Notes under the pieces: model-generated
Told to the model about the DNA's origin: nothing
Databases searched by the model: none
What the model saw: the letters and a program-made list of their open reading frames with translations, nothing else
Part shown: in pieces, positions 33,036 through 42,200 of the stretch
How the letters are laid out: every line of letters begins with the position of its first letter
Numbering within the stretch: the first letter of the stretch is position 1
DNA from: a virus
Direction: 5' to 3' (one strand)
DNA length: 64,000 bases
IMG/VR virus record: IMGVR_UViG_3300022934_000005
Location: 1-64,000 of that record
Translations under genes and position numbers: made by a program

Positions 33036-34015
33036 TATTCTTCTGTAAAGCGGTTTCCTACTTTAGCCTTACCCTTAATACCATTCATTACTGATTCAAC
33101 AACAATATCTTCAATCTTATCATTCATTGCCATGATACCGTCATTAATTCTGTCTGACCATTCATCTGTAGTAACTCTAATTGGTGAATAAACTCTTGCA
33201 CCTTGACCCATATCAAGAATATCCATGTTTTTATCTTCAGGATATGAAACATTAATAGGGAATGTAGAGCCAATAACAACTGTGCCTTTTAATCCTAATG
33301 CGTGTACAATGTGCTGTCCAACACTATCACAACCTAAGAAATAATCTGCCGCTTGAATAATACCTGCCCATTGTCTTAGGTTTGCACCCATTGGACTTGC
33401 TACAGGATTTTTAATACCGTGTTTTGAAAAGTCAATACCAAACTCTGCCATATGTATAACGCCAACTTTATGAGATAATTTTTTAACAATGTTGACAGAA
33501 TTTTCTGCTTCAAAACTTCTTCCACTCCAATCAGAGATCATTCCGTTTTCATGCATAACTGCTCTACCGAATGGTTGGAAAACAACAATTTTATCTTTGC
33601 CTGTTTTTTCTTTTACTTCGTCGATTAACTTTTTACCGAACATTAATTCTTCTCTTGAAAGTTTAAGTTCTGGTTTTTTAATTTTTCTTAGTCCTTTACC
33701 GTTAATTGCAATGTCGTAGGCTTCAGCAATGCTACACTTTTGATTGTAGTATTCCCAAACCCTATACGGTTCTGGAGTAACTAAATTCATGTTAACTAGT
33801 TTTTCTTGGAATAAGTTCTTATGCCAATGATCATATGCTTTTGCATGAAGTAAAGGATGTCCTTTATAAAAGTCTGTGCCACCTTCACATACAATTATAA
33901 AATTATCATCGGGATTTTCTTCTGCAAAGGTTAATAGAGCCGGAATACTAGCAAGTACTCGTCCTGCACCACCATTAATAAAGATGGCAGTATCTCGTTT
34001 GGTTTGTTCTGTCAT
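33035..34015 (-). CDS. Glycosyltransferase family 9 (heptosyltransferase-like)
   Basis: GT9 enzymes (GT-B fold) transfer heptose from ADP-heptose to LPS or, in autotransporter heptosyltransferases, to proteins. The 326-aa product has an N-terminal NGGAGRVLASIPALL (residues 13-27), typical of the GxGD..... acceptor side. Its C-terminal half has VVFQPFGRA near 146, then KLSHKVGVIHMAEFG, and WAGIIQAADYFLGCDSVGQ followed by HIVHALGLKGTVVIGST, corresponding to the donor-binding D/S..xH.A.ALG..vv.lFG region of GT9. It opens an operon with the SGNH, carbamoyltransferase and methyltransferase genes. With HldE/HldD on the plus strand, ADP-heptose is the likely donor; the acceptor is unknown. Family call firm, donor inferred. 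Confidence 0.75.
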   Translation of the reverse strand: MTEQTKRDTAIFINGGAGRVLASIPALLTFAEENPDDNFIIVCEGGTDFYKGHPLLHAKAYDHWHKNLFQEKLVNMNLVTPEPYRVWEYYNQKCSIAEAYDIAINGKGLRKIKKPELKLSREELMFGKKLIDEVKEKTGKDKIVVFQPFGRAVMHENGMISDWSGRSFEAENSVNIVKKLSHKVGVIHMAEFGIDFSKHGIKNPVASPMGANLRQWAGIIQAADYFLGCDSVGQHIVHALGLKGTVVIGSTFPINVSYPEDKNMDILDMGQGARVYSPIRVTTDEWSDRINDGIMAMNDKIEDIVVESVMNGIKGKAKVGNRFTEE

Positions 34016-34068
34016 TAAATTATCCTTTTACAAAGTTGCGTTTGTAAAGATATTTAATGTAAAACTAA

Positions 34069-35466
34069 TTAGGAAGATTGTTTTCTGGCTGTAATACGTC
34101 CAGCAACTCTAGTGTTACCGTGTACATCTGTTGGCGCCGCTGGCAACCCGTCAACAATACCATCATCAAAAGGTGTTCCGTCTGTACTTAAACCTAATCT
34201 AGCAAGGTCTTCAGCAAAGTAGTTACCGCCTTTTTCTGGTGGAATAAAGTGGAAAGTTGCTGGGTGATATGTATGTTCCATTAACCAACCATCTGATGGA
34301 TCTGCCCATTGTGCCGCGTCAGTTCCTGAACCATCTGCTAATGATCCAACTGCCGCTCCATATCGTCCAAATGGTCCTGGGAATTGATCTGCTTCACCCC
34401 AAATACCTGGGTATTTTGCTTTTGGTGATTGTGGAAATCTTACTTTCCATGGATCAATACGTACTACTTTTGAAAGTGTGAATGTTGCCGCACTACCGTC
34501 ACCTGTATATTCAACAGTAGGACTTACAACAGTTTTTGCTTCTTTAATGTGTCTAGCATTAAAAGCATTTCTTGTTCTTACACCAGTAATAGCACCGTCT
34601 GTATCAACTGATGTAACAATAATGTTTACGTTTAAATTGTCAATTTCATCAACAACAGAAGTTAATGCACTTGGATCTGCTTCAAAATCAAATCCTGGTC
34701 TTGTTCCCATTGGTGCTGATAAATCATCTAATGCACCAACATCACTAGCACTAAATCCTAGTTCTTCTGCTGGAACAACTAATACATCATCTACAGCATA
34801 TCCAGTGCCACCGTCAGTGATTTCTACTGTCCAAGCCGCGCCGTATGTTGCTGGTAAATCTCTTAATTTTTGTCTAAAATCAATCCATTCTTGTTTAACA
34901 GCATCTGGCATATCTGGTGACACGTGACCGTCTGCCGCTGATAGTTGAGACCAACGTACTTTTTTAATTGCTTCCCAATCAGTGTGTGGTTTAATAAACG
35001 GAAAAGGTGTATTCCATTCCTGTGCAACTGGATCGTAAGTAATTTCATCTCTGTCGTATGTATGGTCTGGAGTAGGAACTTCAGGCTCATAGTGAACAAA
35101 CGGATTACCTTGGTAATCATTCATTGGAAGTGTTTCTGATTTAATTGCACGACCTTCTAAGAAAACTGTATCTTGGTCTGTTTCCATTAATTCACAAAGT
35201 AGAGGATTGTCTTCGCAATTAACTTTTACCATATACTCGTGTGCCGCAGGAACAAAATCATCTTCAACTTCGTACCAGTACTTAACTTCTCCAGTACGTT
35301 TGTTATCAGATTTACGTAGGAATACCCACATTTCTCTTGGACCTTCGTATGTCCATGTTCCTACTTTACCTTCGTTTGTAGTTTGGTAAAGATATGCATC
35401 AGGCATATCATAAGAGAACTGAACGTTAATTTCATCTCTTTTGTTATTTGCGTTTGGATCTCTCAT
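34069..35466 (-). CDS. Phage_tail_APC-type assembly chaperone with an inserted fibre repeat
   Basis: The 465-aa product is homologous to the 230-aa protein at 37086-37778: both begin with a Y/D-MPDAYL or IPDTYL element and a WVFL or YVFV strand, and both contain an IKKVRWSQLSAADGH..(Q)...EWIDFRQKLRDLP helix region (about residues 165-205) characteristic of tail-fibre assembly chaperones of the Phage_tail_APC type. Unlike its partner it carries, after this element, a segment with GGTGYAVDDVLVVPAEELG, i.e. the same beta repeat used in the giant fibre proteins, plus a further C-terminal part of about 200 residues. It follows the Cys-rich adhesin-like genes, as expected for a chaperone acting on them. 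Confidence 0.75.
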   Translation of the reverse strand: MRDPNANNKRDEINVQFSYDMPDAYLYQTTNEGKVGTWTYEGPREMWVFLRKSDNKRTGEVKYWYEVEDDFVPAAHEYMVKVNCEDNPLLCELMETDQDTVFLEGRAIKSETLPMNDYQGNPFVHYEPEVPTPDHTYDRDEITYDPVAQEWNTPFPFIKPHTDWEAIKKVRWSQLSAADGHVSPDMPDAVKQEWIDFRQKLRDLPATYGAAWTVEITDGGTGYAVDDVLVVPAEELGFSASDVGALDDLSAPMGTRPGFDFEADPSALTSVVDEIDNLNVNIIVTSVDTDGAITGVRTRNAFNARHIKEAKTVVSPTVEYTGDGSAATFTLSKVVRIDPWKVRFPQSPKAKYPGIWGEADQFPGPFGRYGAAVGSLADGSGTDAAQWADPSDGWLMEHTYHPATFHFIPPEKGGNYFAEDLARLGLSTDGTPFDDGIVDGLPAAPTDVHGNTRVAGRITARKQSS

Positions 35467-35486
35467 CTTATGTTCCTATACCCCTA

Positions 35487-36293
35487 TTAATAATACACTA
35501 CGTATACTGCGCCGCCTGCTCCAGGGGATCCACAACAACAGCCACCGCCATAAACTTGTCCATTTTCGCCACCGCCGCCTGGCCATGCGCCAAAGCCTTG
35601 ACATTCACCACCTCTTGCACAACAACCGTTTGGACCAATTAATGGACCTGATTGTGCCATAGGTGCTACTGGTCTAAATGATAAACCTCTATCACCACAA
35701 TGCTGTGATCTTTGTGCTGATCCTGTAAAGCCAGCAATACCAAAGTCAACGTTGTTTGGTTGGTGTTGACAGTTATAACAACTCATACAACATCCATAAC
35801 AACTAAAGTAACCATGACAGTGAGTACAGTTAGAACAACCGCCTCCACAAGCAACAGCACAGAAACATGAACCACCTGTTGGTGTTCCAAATACGAAACT
35901 GTTGTGTCCGTTCATGTTATTTCCTGCGTATAAACAACAACCCGAACGTCCTGCACAGATTGTAAACTGATCTCCACCTGATACGTTAGTTGACTTAATA
36001 GCGTAACCGCCACCATCGCCTGGCATACCTTGCATACAGCAACATCCGCCTACGCCCGAAGCACCGCCGCCCCACATTTCAAATACTGCAAAAGTAGTAC
36101 CTTGTGGAACTGTCCAACGGCAACACTTACCACCGTTGTTGTTACAATAATATCTTGATTCTGGTGGAACACCGTGTGATTGTCTTGGCCACGCTTCATT
36201 GTGGTCCCAATTCCATTCATAACTTACTGTAAATGCTTGAGGTGATTTTACGCCTACGCTGTATCCTGGTAAAAAATCTCTTAAATTAGACAT
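35487..36293 (-). CDS. Cys/Gly-rich adhesin-like protein (third of three paralogues)
   Basis: The 268-aa product contains 27 cysteines (about 10 percent) and many glycines. It aligns with the two paralogues at 36303-37073 and 37808-38548: NNNGGKCCRWTVP near 52-64, MWGGGASGVGGCCCMQGMPG near 73-92, FTICAGRSGCC near 110-120, and an ending YGGGCCCGSPGAGG. It is short of classical zinc-finger spacing. The fold is probably a glycine-rich tail-fibre tip like the T-even gp38 or Gly_rich adhesins with Gly residues partly replaced by Cys. Disulfides or metal may stabilise it, but this is inference. It sits beside its paralogue and upstream (in transcription) of the APC-type chaperone. AAGGAGA precedes ATG. 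Confidence 0.8.
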   Translation of the reverse strand: MSNLRDFLPGYSVGVKSPQAFTVSYEWNWDHNEAWPRQSHGVPPESRYYCNNNGGKCCRWTVPQGTTFAVFEMWGGGASGVGGCCCMQGMPGDGGGYAIKSTNVSGGDQFTICAGRSGCCLYAGNNMNGHNSFVFGTPTGGSCFCAVACGGGCSNCTHCHGYFSCYGCCMSCYNCQHQPNNVDFGIAGFTGSAQRSQHCGDRGLSFRPVAPMAQSGPLIGPNGCCARGGECQGFGAWPGGGGENGQVYGGGCCCGSPGAGGAVYVVYY

Positions 36294-36302
36294 ACTATCT
36301 CC

Positions 36303-37073
36303 TTACCCTATATCCGATTGATAATACACAATTACTAGTCCACCTGCGCCAGGGCCACCACAGTAACAAGTTCCGTTGTGTGTATGGAGTGTTCCTCCGC
36401 CACCGCCTGGAAATTCTGCTGGTCCGTCTGCTTCTCTACCATGTGTTTTATAACAGTTATCACGTGTCATTCTAGCACCTGCTGATAACATTGGTCCTGC
36501 TGTCATGTTTTCCCATGATGAACTTGAACACATCGCTGTACCAGCACCACCACCGTTTGTACCACAAACACTAAAGTCAGCACCTTTTACACATCCACAC
36601 ATTCTGTTTGGACATCCACAGTGACCGCCCCAAGCAGTACCAAAGCCACAAGTTGCACAACCGTAGCCACCGCCTGATGCACATAAGCAAAAATATGCTC
36701 CTGAACAACAACCGTTACCAGAACAAGCATAACTACCACATCCTGGACAACCCATAACAGGTCTACAACAACCTGCCGCGCCAGCACATAAAGTAAATGT
36801 TGCTCCGTTATTAACTTCTAAAATTTTTCTACCGTAAGAGCCTGATCCACCTGGAAAGCCTGCCATACAACAACAGCCACCGCCGCCGTCTCCGCCTGCA
36901 CCCCAAACTTCAAAAGCCGCCCATGTAACATCATCTGATGGATTCCAAGCACAACAACAACCACCGTTATTGTTACGAGTGGAATCAAAACTAGAGTGAT
37001 ATACGTAAATCGAACGTAATGCTAACGCTCCTGTTTCAGCCCCTAACTGTAATAATGATCTAAGTGCAGACAT
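36303..37073 (-). CDS. Cys/Gly-rich adhesin-like protein (second of three paralogues)
   Basis: The 256-aa product has 27 cysteines. Shared signatures are NNNGGCCCAW near 35-44, EVWGAGGDGGGGCCCMAGFPG in two parts near 55-75, FTLCAGAAGCC near 92-102 and a C-terminal CYCGGPGAGG near 238. Between them lies a Cys/Gly-rich stretch without parallel in the third paralogue. No signal peptide or membrane segment is seen. It lies between an APC-type chaperone gene and its neighbour paralogue. The ATG is preceded by AAGGAG. Its role as a fibre-tip or adhesin is inferred from the gene neighbourhood and glycine richness. Confidence 0.8.
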   Translation of the reverse strand: MSALRSLLQLGAETGALALRSIYVYHSSFDSTRNNNGGCCCAWNPSDDVTWAAFEVWGAGGDGGGGCCCMAGFPGGSGSYGRKILEVNNGATFTLCAGAAGCCRPVMGCPGCGSYACSGNGCCSGAYFCLCASGGGYGCATCGFGTAWGGHCGCPNRMCGCVKGADFSVCGTNGGGAGTAMCSSSSWENMTAGPMLSAGARMTRDNCYKTHGREADGPAEFPGGGGGTLHTHNGTCYCGGPGAGGLVIVYYQSDIG

Positions 37074-37085
37074 TCAATTTTCTCC

Positions 37086-37778
37086 TTAACCTATTCCCAC
37101 GCCATCATCTGCTGGTGCATCTGCGTATCCACCTGCATCTGGTTCTTCTGGAAATTTAACTTGGTGTGCTGGATATTCTGAATCAGTTCCATGACCCCAA
37201 GTAGTTGGTAAATCTCTTAATTTTTGTCTAAAATCAATCCAAGGTTGTTTCACTGATGCTGGCATATCTTCTGCCACTCTGTGATCAGTTGAATCAAGTC
37301 TGTCGTTTCTTAGTTGGATCAAAGTTTCCCATGTTTGCCATGGTTGCTTCCAAGTAAGTGTCCAATCGCCTGTTCCTTCATCATGTGAACATAGGTTATA
37401 TTCATATGCGTGATCTGGGTATGGTGGCCACGGAAACTCGTAATTACCATATCCTTCTGGAAGTGCTACAACTTGATTAGTTTGTGTTAAAGTTACTGTG
37501 TGTGGCAAATAAATTGCACACATTAAAGTATCTTCACCTGCACAATCTAATTCTACTAAACGTTCGCCTTCTGCAACCGTGTCTGTACTTGGATTGTAAA
37601 TAAAATCTTCATCCGGTGGAGTTTGATCTAGTGTGTTTCTACCAGTTTCTGCGTCAACAAACACATACAGTCTTTCTGGACCTGTATAAGTTGCTGTCGC
37701 TGTGTCCCCGTTACTATTTGTTTGAGCAAGATACGTGTCGGGGATATCGTACGTAAATTCTTTAGTTATTTCTGCCAT
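37086..37778 (-). CDS. Phage_tail_APC-type tail-fibre assembly chaperone
   Basis: The 230-aa product begins FTYDIPDTYLAQTN and contains the RNDRLDSTDHR..PASVKQ segment followed by PWIDFRQKLRDLP (about residues 185-197), the Trp-x-x-(F/Y)RQxLRDLP signature of phage tail-assembly chaperones. A related, longer copy lies at 34069-35466. It sits between two Cys-rich adhesin-like genes and is probably needed to fold or oligomerise them; that is inference. A late promoter lies upstream. Confidence 0.78.
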   Translation of the reverse strand: MAEITKEFTYDIPDTYLAQTNSNGDTATATYTGPERLYVFVDAETGRNTLDQTPPDEDFIYNPSTDTVAEGERLVELDCAGEDTLMCAIYLPHTVTLTQTNQVVALPEGYGNYEFPWPPYPDHAYEYNLCSHDEGTGDWTLTWKQPWQTWETLIQLRNDRLDSTDHRVAEDMPASVKQPWIDFRQKLRDLPTTWGHGTDSEYPAHQVKFPEEPDAGGYADAPADDGVGIG

Positions 37779-37796
37779 TTTTGCATCCTTCTTTTG

Positions 37797-37803
37797 TATT
37801 TAT
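37797..37803 (-). promoter_or_regulatory. Late promoter (GATAAATACA) of the APC chaperone
   Basis: The minus strand reads ATGATAAATACAAAAGAAGGATG, between the first Cys-rich paralogue and the chaperone. Confidence 0.72.
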
Positions 37804-37807
37804 CATG

Positions 37808-38548
37808 TTAACTATAAGTTACCTTAACCATGCCTCCTGATCCCCAATGACCCCAACAACAGCCACCACCGCATGATGTTCCATTGTATCCGCCATGTGC
37901 TGGATAAGGTTGAGCACATCCCCATCCGCAACCTGAACACGTCATAGGCTTACCGCAATAATCTTTACCCTTACGTGTCTGTCCAGATTTTGGAGCGCCA
38001 CCTACCATATCCCACATTTGATTGTGACAATAGTGAGTATGGAATGTTGATTGTCTGCCGTGTCCAATACGGAAATCACCTTGTGTTCCGCTTGTTAAAA
38101 TAACACAGCCATAACAACAGTTGTATGCGTAGTGAGCATGACAGTTAGTTCTACCTGTACATCCTCCTCTGGCACAAGTTGTTGAAATACCACTGCCTGA
38201 TACAAATGAAGTTGATCCATCATATCCTAAACAATCTCTTTCACAACAGTTACCATTACCTGCCGCACAAATTGTATATTGACAGCCTTCTGTAGTGTTT
38301 ACTGTTCTAATTGAATAAGAACCACCGCCAGCGTTTTGAGAACTCCACATACAGCAACAAGCGCCAGCACCAGCGGCCCCTGCACCCCATAATTCAAATG
38401 TAACGTTAACTACGCCTTCAGGTACAGTCCACAAACAACAGCATCCGCCGTTGTTGATACCTCTATTGTTATTGTATACATAGAAGAACTTTGAAGGAAC
38501 CGAAACTCCTTCTACCGTATCTCCTAGTAACGTTCTCAAGTCTGCCAT
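37808..38548 (-). CDS. Cys/Gly-rich adhesin-like protein (first of three paralogues)
   Basis: The 246-aa product has 25 cysteines. Shared elements are NNGGCCCLWTVP near 31-42, ELWGAGAAGAGACCCMW near 51-67, YTICAAGNGNCC near 89-100, and a C-terminal SCGGGCCWGHWGSGG. The inner Cys pattern differs from the other two, which suggests diversification at the exposed tip. The ATG is preceded by a weak AGGAA and no late motif lies immediately upstream; it follows the 110-aa fibre-domain gene closely. Confidence 0.8.
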   Translation of the reverse strand: MADLRTLLGDTVEGVSVPSKFFYVYNNNRGINNGGCCCLWTVPEGVVNVTFELWGAGAAGAGACCCMWSSQNAGGGSYSIRTVNTTEGCQYTICAAGNGNCCERDCLGYDGSTSFVSGSGISTTCARGGCTGRTNCHAHYAYNCCYGCVILTSGTQGDFRIGHGRQSTFHTHYCHNQMWDMVGGAPKSGQTRKGKDYCGKPMTCSGCGWGCAQPYPAHGGYNGTSCGGGCCWGHWGSGGMVKVTYS

Positions 38549-38563
38549 AATTAAATTCCTCTC

Positions 38564-38896
38564 TTACGTACCAGACATTACCCAACCAAAAGTTGGTCCA
38601 GTGTAAATCAGTGTTAAAGCGACGTTGTTAATATCTAAGACCAAATCTTCGTTTAGGTTCTGAATCTTTGAACCATTTCTGCTAACAGTTACGTTGTTTG
38701 TGTTAAACGAACCTGTAACATCAATGATTGAGATAACGTCATTTACAATTAAACTAGCGTTTGCTGGTAAAGTAATAGTAAATGCACCTCCGGATGAATC
38801 GGCTAAGATTCTATCATTAACTGTCGCGGTAAATGTGCCATTAACATTACGAATAACGCTACTAGCAGTACCAGTTGTTGATATATATCTTCCCAT
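38564..38896 (-). CDS. Small tail-fibre-domain protein
   Basis: The 110-aa product contains DRILADSSGGAFTITLPA, then VNDVISIIDVTGSFNTNNVTV in parts, and a final TGPTFGWVM; this is the beta-rich module often found at the ends of phage fibres. It is free-standing here. It comes directly before the Cys-rich protein gene, so it may form the base for that adhesin, as inference. It has its own late promoter. Confidence 0.8.
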   Translation of the reverse strand: MGRYISTTGTASSVIRNVNGTFTATVNDRILADSSGGAFTITLPANASLIVNDVISIIDVTGSFNTNNVTVSRNGSKIQNLNEDLVLDINNVALTLIYTGPTFGWVMSGT

Positions 38897-38917
38897 TTTA
38901 TGTTTCCTTTATTACTA

Positions 38918-38924
38918 TATTTAT
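38918..38924 (-). promoter_or_regulatory. Late promoter (GATAAATATA) of the 110-aa fibre-domain gene
   Basis: The minus strand reads ACGATAAATATAGTAATAAAGGAAAC; AAGGA serves as ribosome-binding site. Confidence 0.74.
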
Positions 38925-38931
38925 CGTTTCG

Positions 38932-39252
38932 TTACGCTGTTGATGTTTCAATACCCATTGCAACCGCACTAACGTTTGCGGCACTACTATATACTACAAG
39001 TATTTGCCCTGCCGCCATTGCAATACCTGATCTTTCTAGCACACCTTTTGGTAGTACCTCTACATCGTATTCGATGTATTCACTAAGTGCGGGTGTACCA
39101 GCAGAGGCTAACGCAACTCTTACGGAAATAGCACTATTTCCTCTATTACATATCGATAACGTAACAATTCCAAATGTGTTAGCAGGTACCGTATATAAAG
39201 AAGTATTCGTGCCAGCCGATAAATCTGCGTGTCCTAATCTTCCTGTGGCCAT
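38932..39252 (-). CDS. Small beta-rich virion protein (paralogue group of three)
   Basis: The 106-aa product is of all-beta type with a TSLYTVPANTFGIVTLSICN segment (residues 19-38). Two other genes (51130-51459 and 55120-55452) share the pattern T-x-L-x-TVP-x-x-T...V-x-(V/I)-C/A-N. Each lies after a large fibre gene in this region. No function is known to me; a small decoration or fibre-joint protein is a reasonable guess. AGGAGAAG precedes ATG. Confidence 0.78.
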   Translation of the reverse strand: MATGRLGHADLSAGTNTSLYTVPANTFGIVTLSICNRGNSAISVRVALASAGTPALSEYIEYDVEVLPKGVLERSGIAMAAGQILVVYSSAANVSAVAMGIETSTA

Positions 39253-39269
39253 TTATTCTTCTCCTTTGT

Positions 39270-42200
39270 TTAACTCAATATAAACTGTTGCATTGCTACA
39301 GGAGAGCCACTAACTCCACCTGTAAAGTGCATTTGTGCAGTTGTATTTATTAATACGCCTGTAGTTGTGGTAATTGTATTACCTTGGATATTAATAACAC
39401 CTGCTGTCACAGTATTTACGTTCAATTCTGATGCGCCGCCACCAATTTGGGACGTAATATATGTCTTAATTGCTTTCTGCGTTGGCACAATCGAATCACT
39501 GTTTGCAGTAAATGTTCCGTCTGTACTAAATTCGTTAATTGTAGCACCCGCACCACCTAAAGCAACACTTCCTAATTGTAGTTCTTGTAGTCCAGAAATA
39601 CTAAATGCATCAGCATTTAGGGTAGCAATACCTGTAGCCTGTTCAACTGTGAACAACTCACCAACTCTAAAGTTACCATCTTGGTCAGTTGATGTATAGA
39701 ATACTCTACCACCACCGCCTTCGACTTGTTCATCATCTGGATCTGCTGGAACACTTGGAGTACCTGGATAGTTTGTTGTTGCAAAACCACCAGTACCTAC
39801 ATCTAGGAAATCGTGACCAGTCAATCTACATTGTGAATATCTAATACGCATTGATACAATATCACCGTGCTCTGGAGCCTCGTCTTTGGTCATTTCTGGT
39901 GAAATTTGTAGTAATGCTGAGTATGGTGATTGACCAGTTAAGTTAGTTACACTAACAAGTTTAAACCATTTGTTTGGAATACTGTCAAACTCGACGTTTG
40001 CACCTGCTTGTGGAATAGAGTCCATACCCTCAACTTGGATATATTGCCCGTCTTGTTTTGCTTCTCTGTAACCTGCACCATATGTAATAGTACCAAATGC
40101 TAAGTAAGTTGAACCATTAGTTAAAACTGCTGGGAATAATAACTTACTATCTTTGTAAAGTGCTAGTGTATTTGCGTCAACAACTTCTACATAGTAATCG
40201 TTACCATTAAGTTGTGTTGTACCTGTTACAGTTGCAATTGAAACTTTAGTTCTATCTAACAGTCCATGAGTTGCAACAGTAATTTTAACTGCACTTGTAC
40301 CGCCGTTATTTGGAATAGTGTCAAGTCCATTTGTAATACACTCGTTAACAATATCAATTAAGTCGCCTGCTTTAGTTACAGCCGCCGCTTCGCCATTGTT
40401 AGCATTTGTTGTTTGTGTTGTAACACTTGGACTTTGTAAACTTGTGTAAGAAGTGTTTGTTAAGATATAATTTATAACAATATCTCTCATCTGCTCATAT
40501 GCCGCAAGTGCTTGTGATTGTCTTCCTGGTAATTGTGAGTTATTACCAACCCAATAAGTTCTTGCGTGTAATCTGGTTTCTTTTGTACCACCAAATTTAA
40601 TGTCATGTGCTAGTGCATCAACATAGTCGTCAACATTATCTTCCCACTTAGTTTTATCATAGTTGAAAGCCGCCCATAAACTTGGATTAGTTTGATTGGT
40701 AACTTCATTGTCAACCCATGCAATAACTTCGTCTTTAATAAACTCTTTGTTATCAATTAATAATGTATAAGCATTTGGATTTTCAGTAAATGAAACTCCT
40801 GTAATGTCTTGCTCATATCCTGAGTCAGCAATTGAAACTTGAACTGTTGTAAATCCTTCACCGCGTGATGCAAATGCTGGTTGACCTAATACACCATCGC
40901 CAATGTAAACTTCTAATGGAGCATCTGCTGTGTTGTTAGGATCAGTAAATGTAATTGTTGGAGCCGCTACATATCCTGCACCTGGATGAATAATTCTTAC
41001 TTCAGAAATTTGTCCATCTGTTACTTTTGCTCTACATAGTGCAGTTTGTGTTGTTGTAGATCCGTCACCTGCCGGAGCACTTACATTAACTCTTGGTTCA
41101 ACACTATAAACTGTTGTGTTGTCTAGACTTGCTTCAATTGCTCTGCCTGAAATAATTTGATCCCAACCTGCTGTATCATCTGAATATTTTTTAATTGTAG
41201 CAACTTTAGTACCAGCGTTATATGTATCAATGTAACCATACTGTCCTGCACCTGTACCACCTGTTAAGAAAACAGCCATTCCAACGTATGCTGGACTTAG
41301 TGCTGTATCTGTGTTTGAAAGTGTAATCTGTGTAGTGTTACCTTCCTGCGGTGTGTTTGTAGCAGATCTATAATCTGCTCCACCGAATGTATTTTCGTCA
41401 CCTGTTAATCTAACTTGGTAAACACCACCAGTATTAATTGTTGGTGTTAACCCAGTAATACCAAATCCGTCACCACTAAATGCGATTGTTGTGTTTGCTA
41501 CTACATAGTCTCTACCTGCGTTTGCATATTCGATTGCAATAATTTCTTGGTTATCTGTAATACTATTTGTTACAACAGCATCAAATGCCCTGTTGTCAAC
41601 AAATGCTTCAATTGCATTTTCAGTTAAGTCAACACCTTCAGCAACCGTACCAAAGTCACCATATGATGAGTTACCGTTTGTAGCACGAATCTTACCGCCG
41701 TTTTCTGCTAGGTATCCCATGTGTGCATAGTATGAGAACACGGAAACAAGTTCTGCTCTACCTAAGTTAGTAACCCATGCACCAATACCTTCGGAAATTA
41801 CTTGAGTAAAGTCGTTAGCAACGATAGAGTCATTACCGCCGTTGTGTAAATCACCGTCTACTTTAAGACCTACTGCACTTGTACCAAATGTTGTTACGTT
41901 TTGTACGTATGGTGAACGTGTAGTAATCCAAGCAGTTTCATCATCTGGTCCCCAACTTGGGTTAAGTGAAGTGTAAGCACCTGCTGTTGGACGTTTTGTT
42001 CCATAACTGTTTGCAGAACCTAGTGTACCTGATAGTCCTTTTAGTGTACAGTTTCTTAATCCTGTACCGTTTTCTAAATAGAACATATCTTCTGTTGTCG
42101 AACCGTTAACAGCATTTGAGAACCAACGGCCATTTAGTACTGATCTGTAGTTACCGTATTCTTCCATATCCCAAAGGACAGCAAGAATATACTGTTTCAT

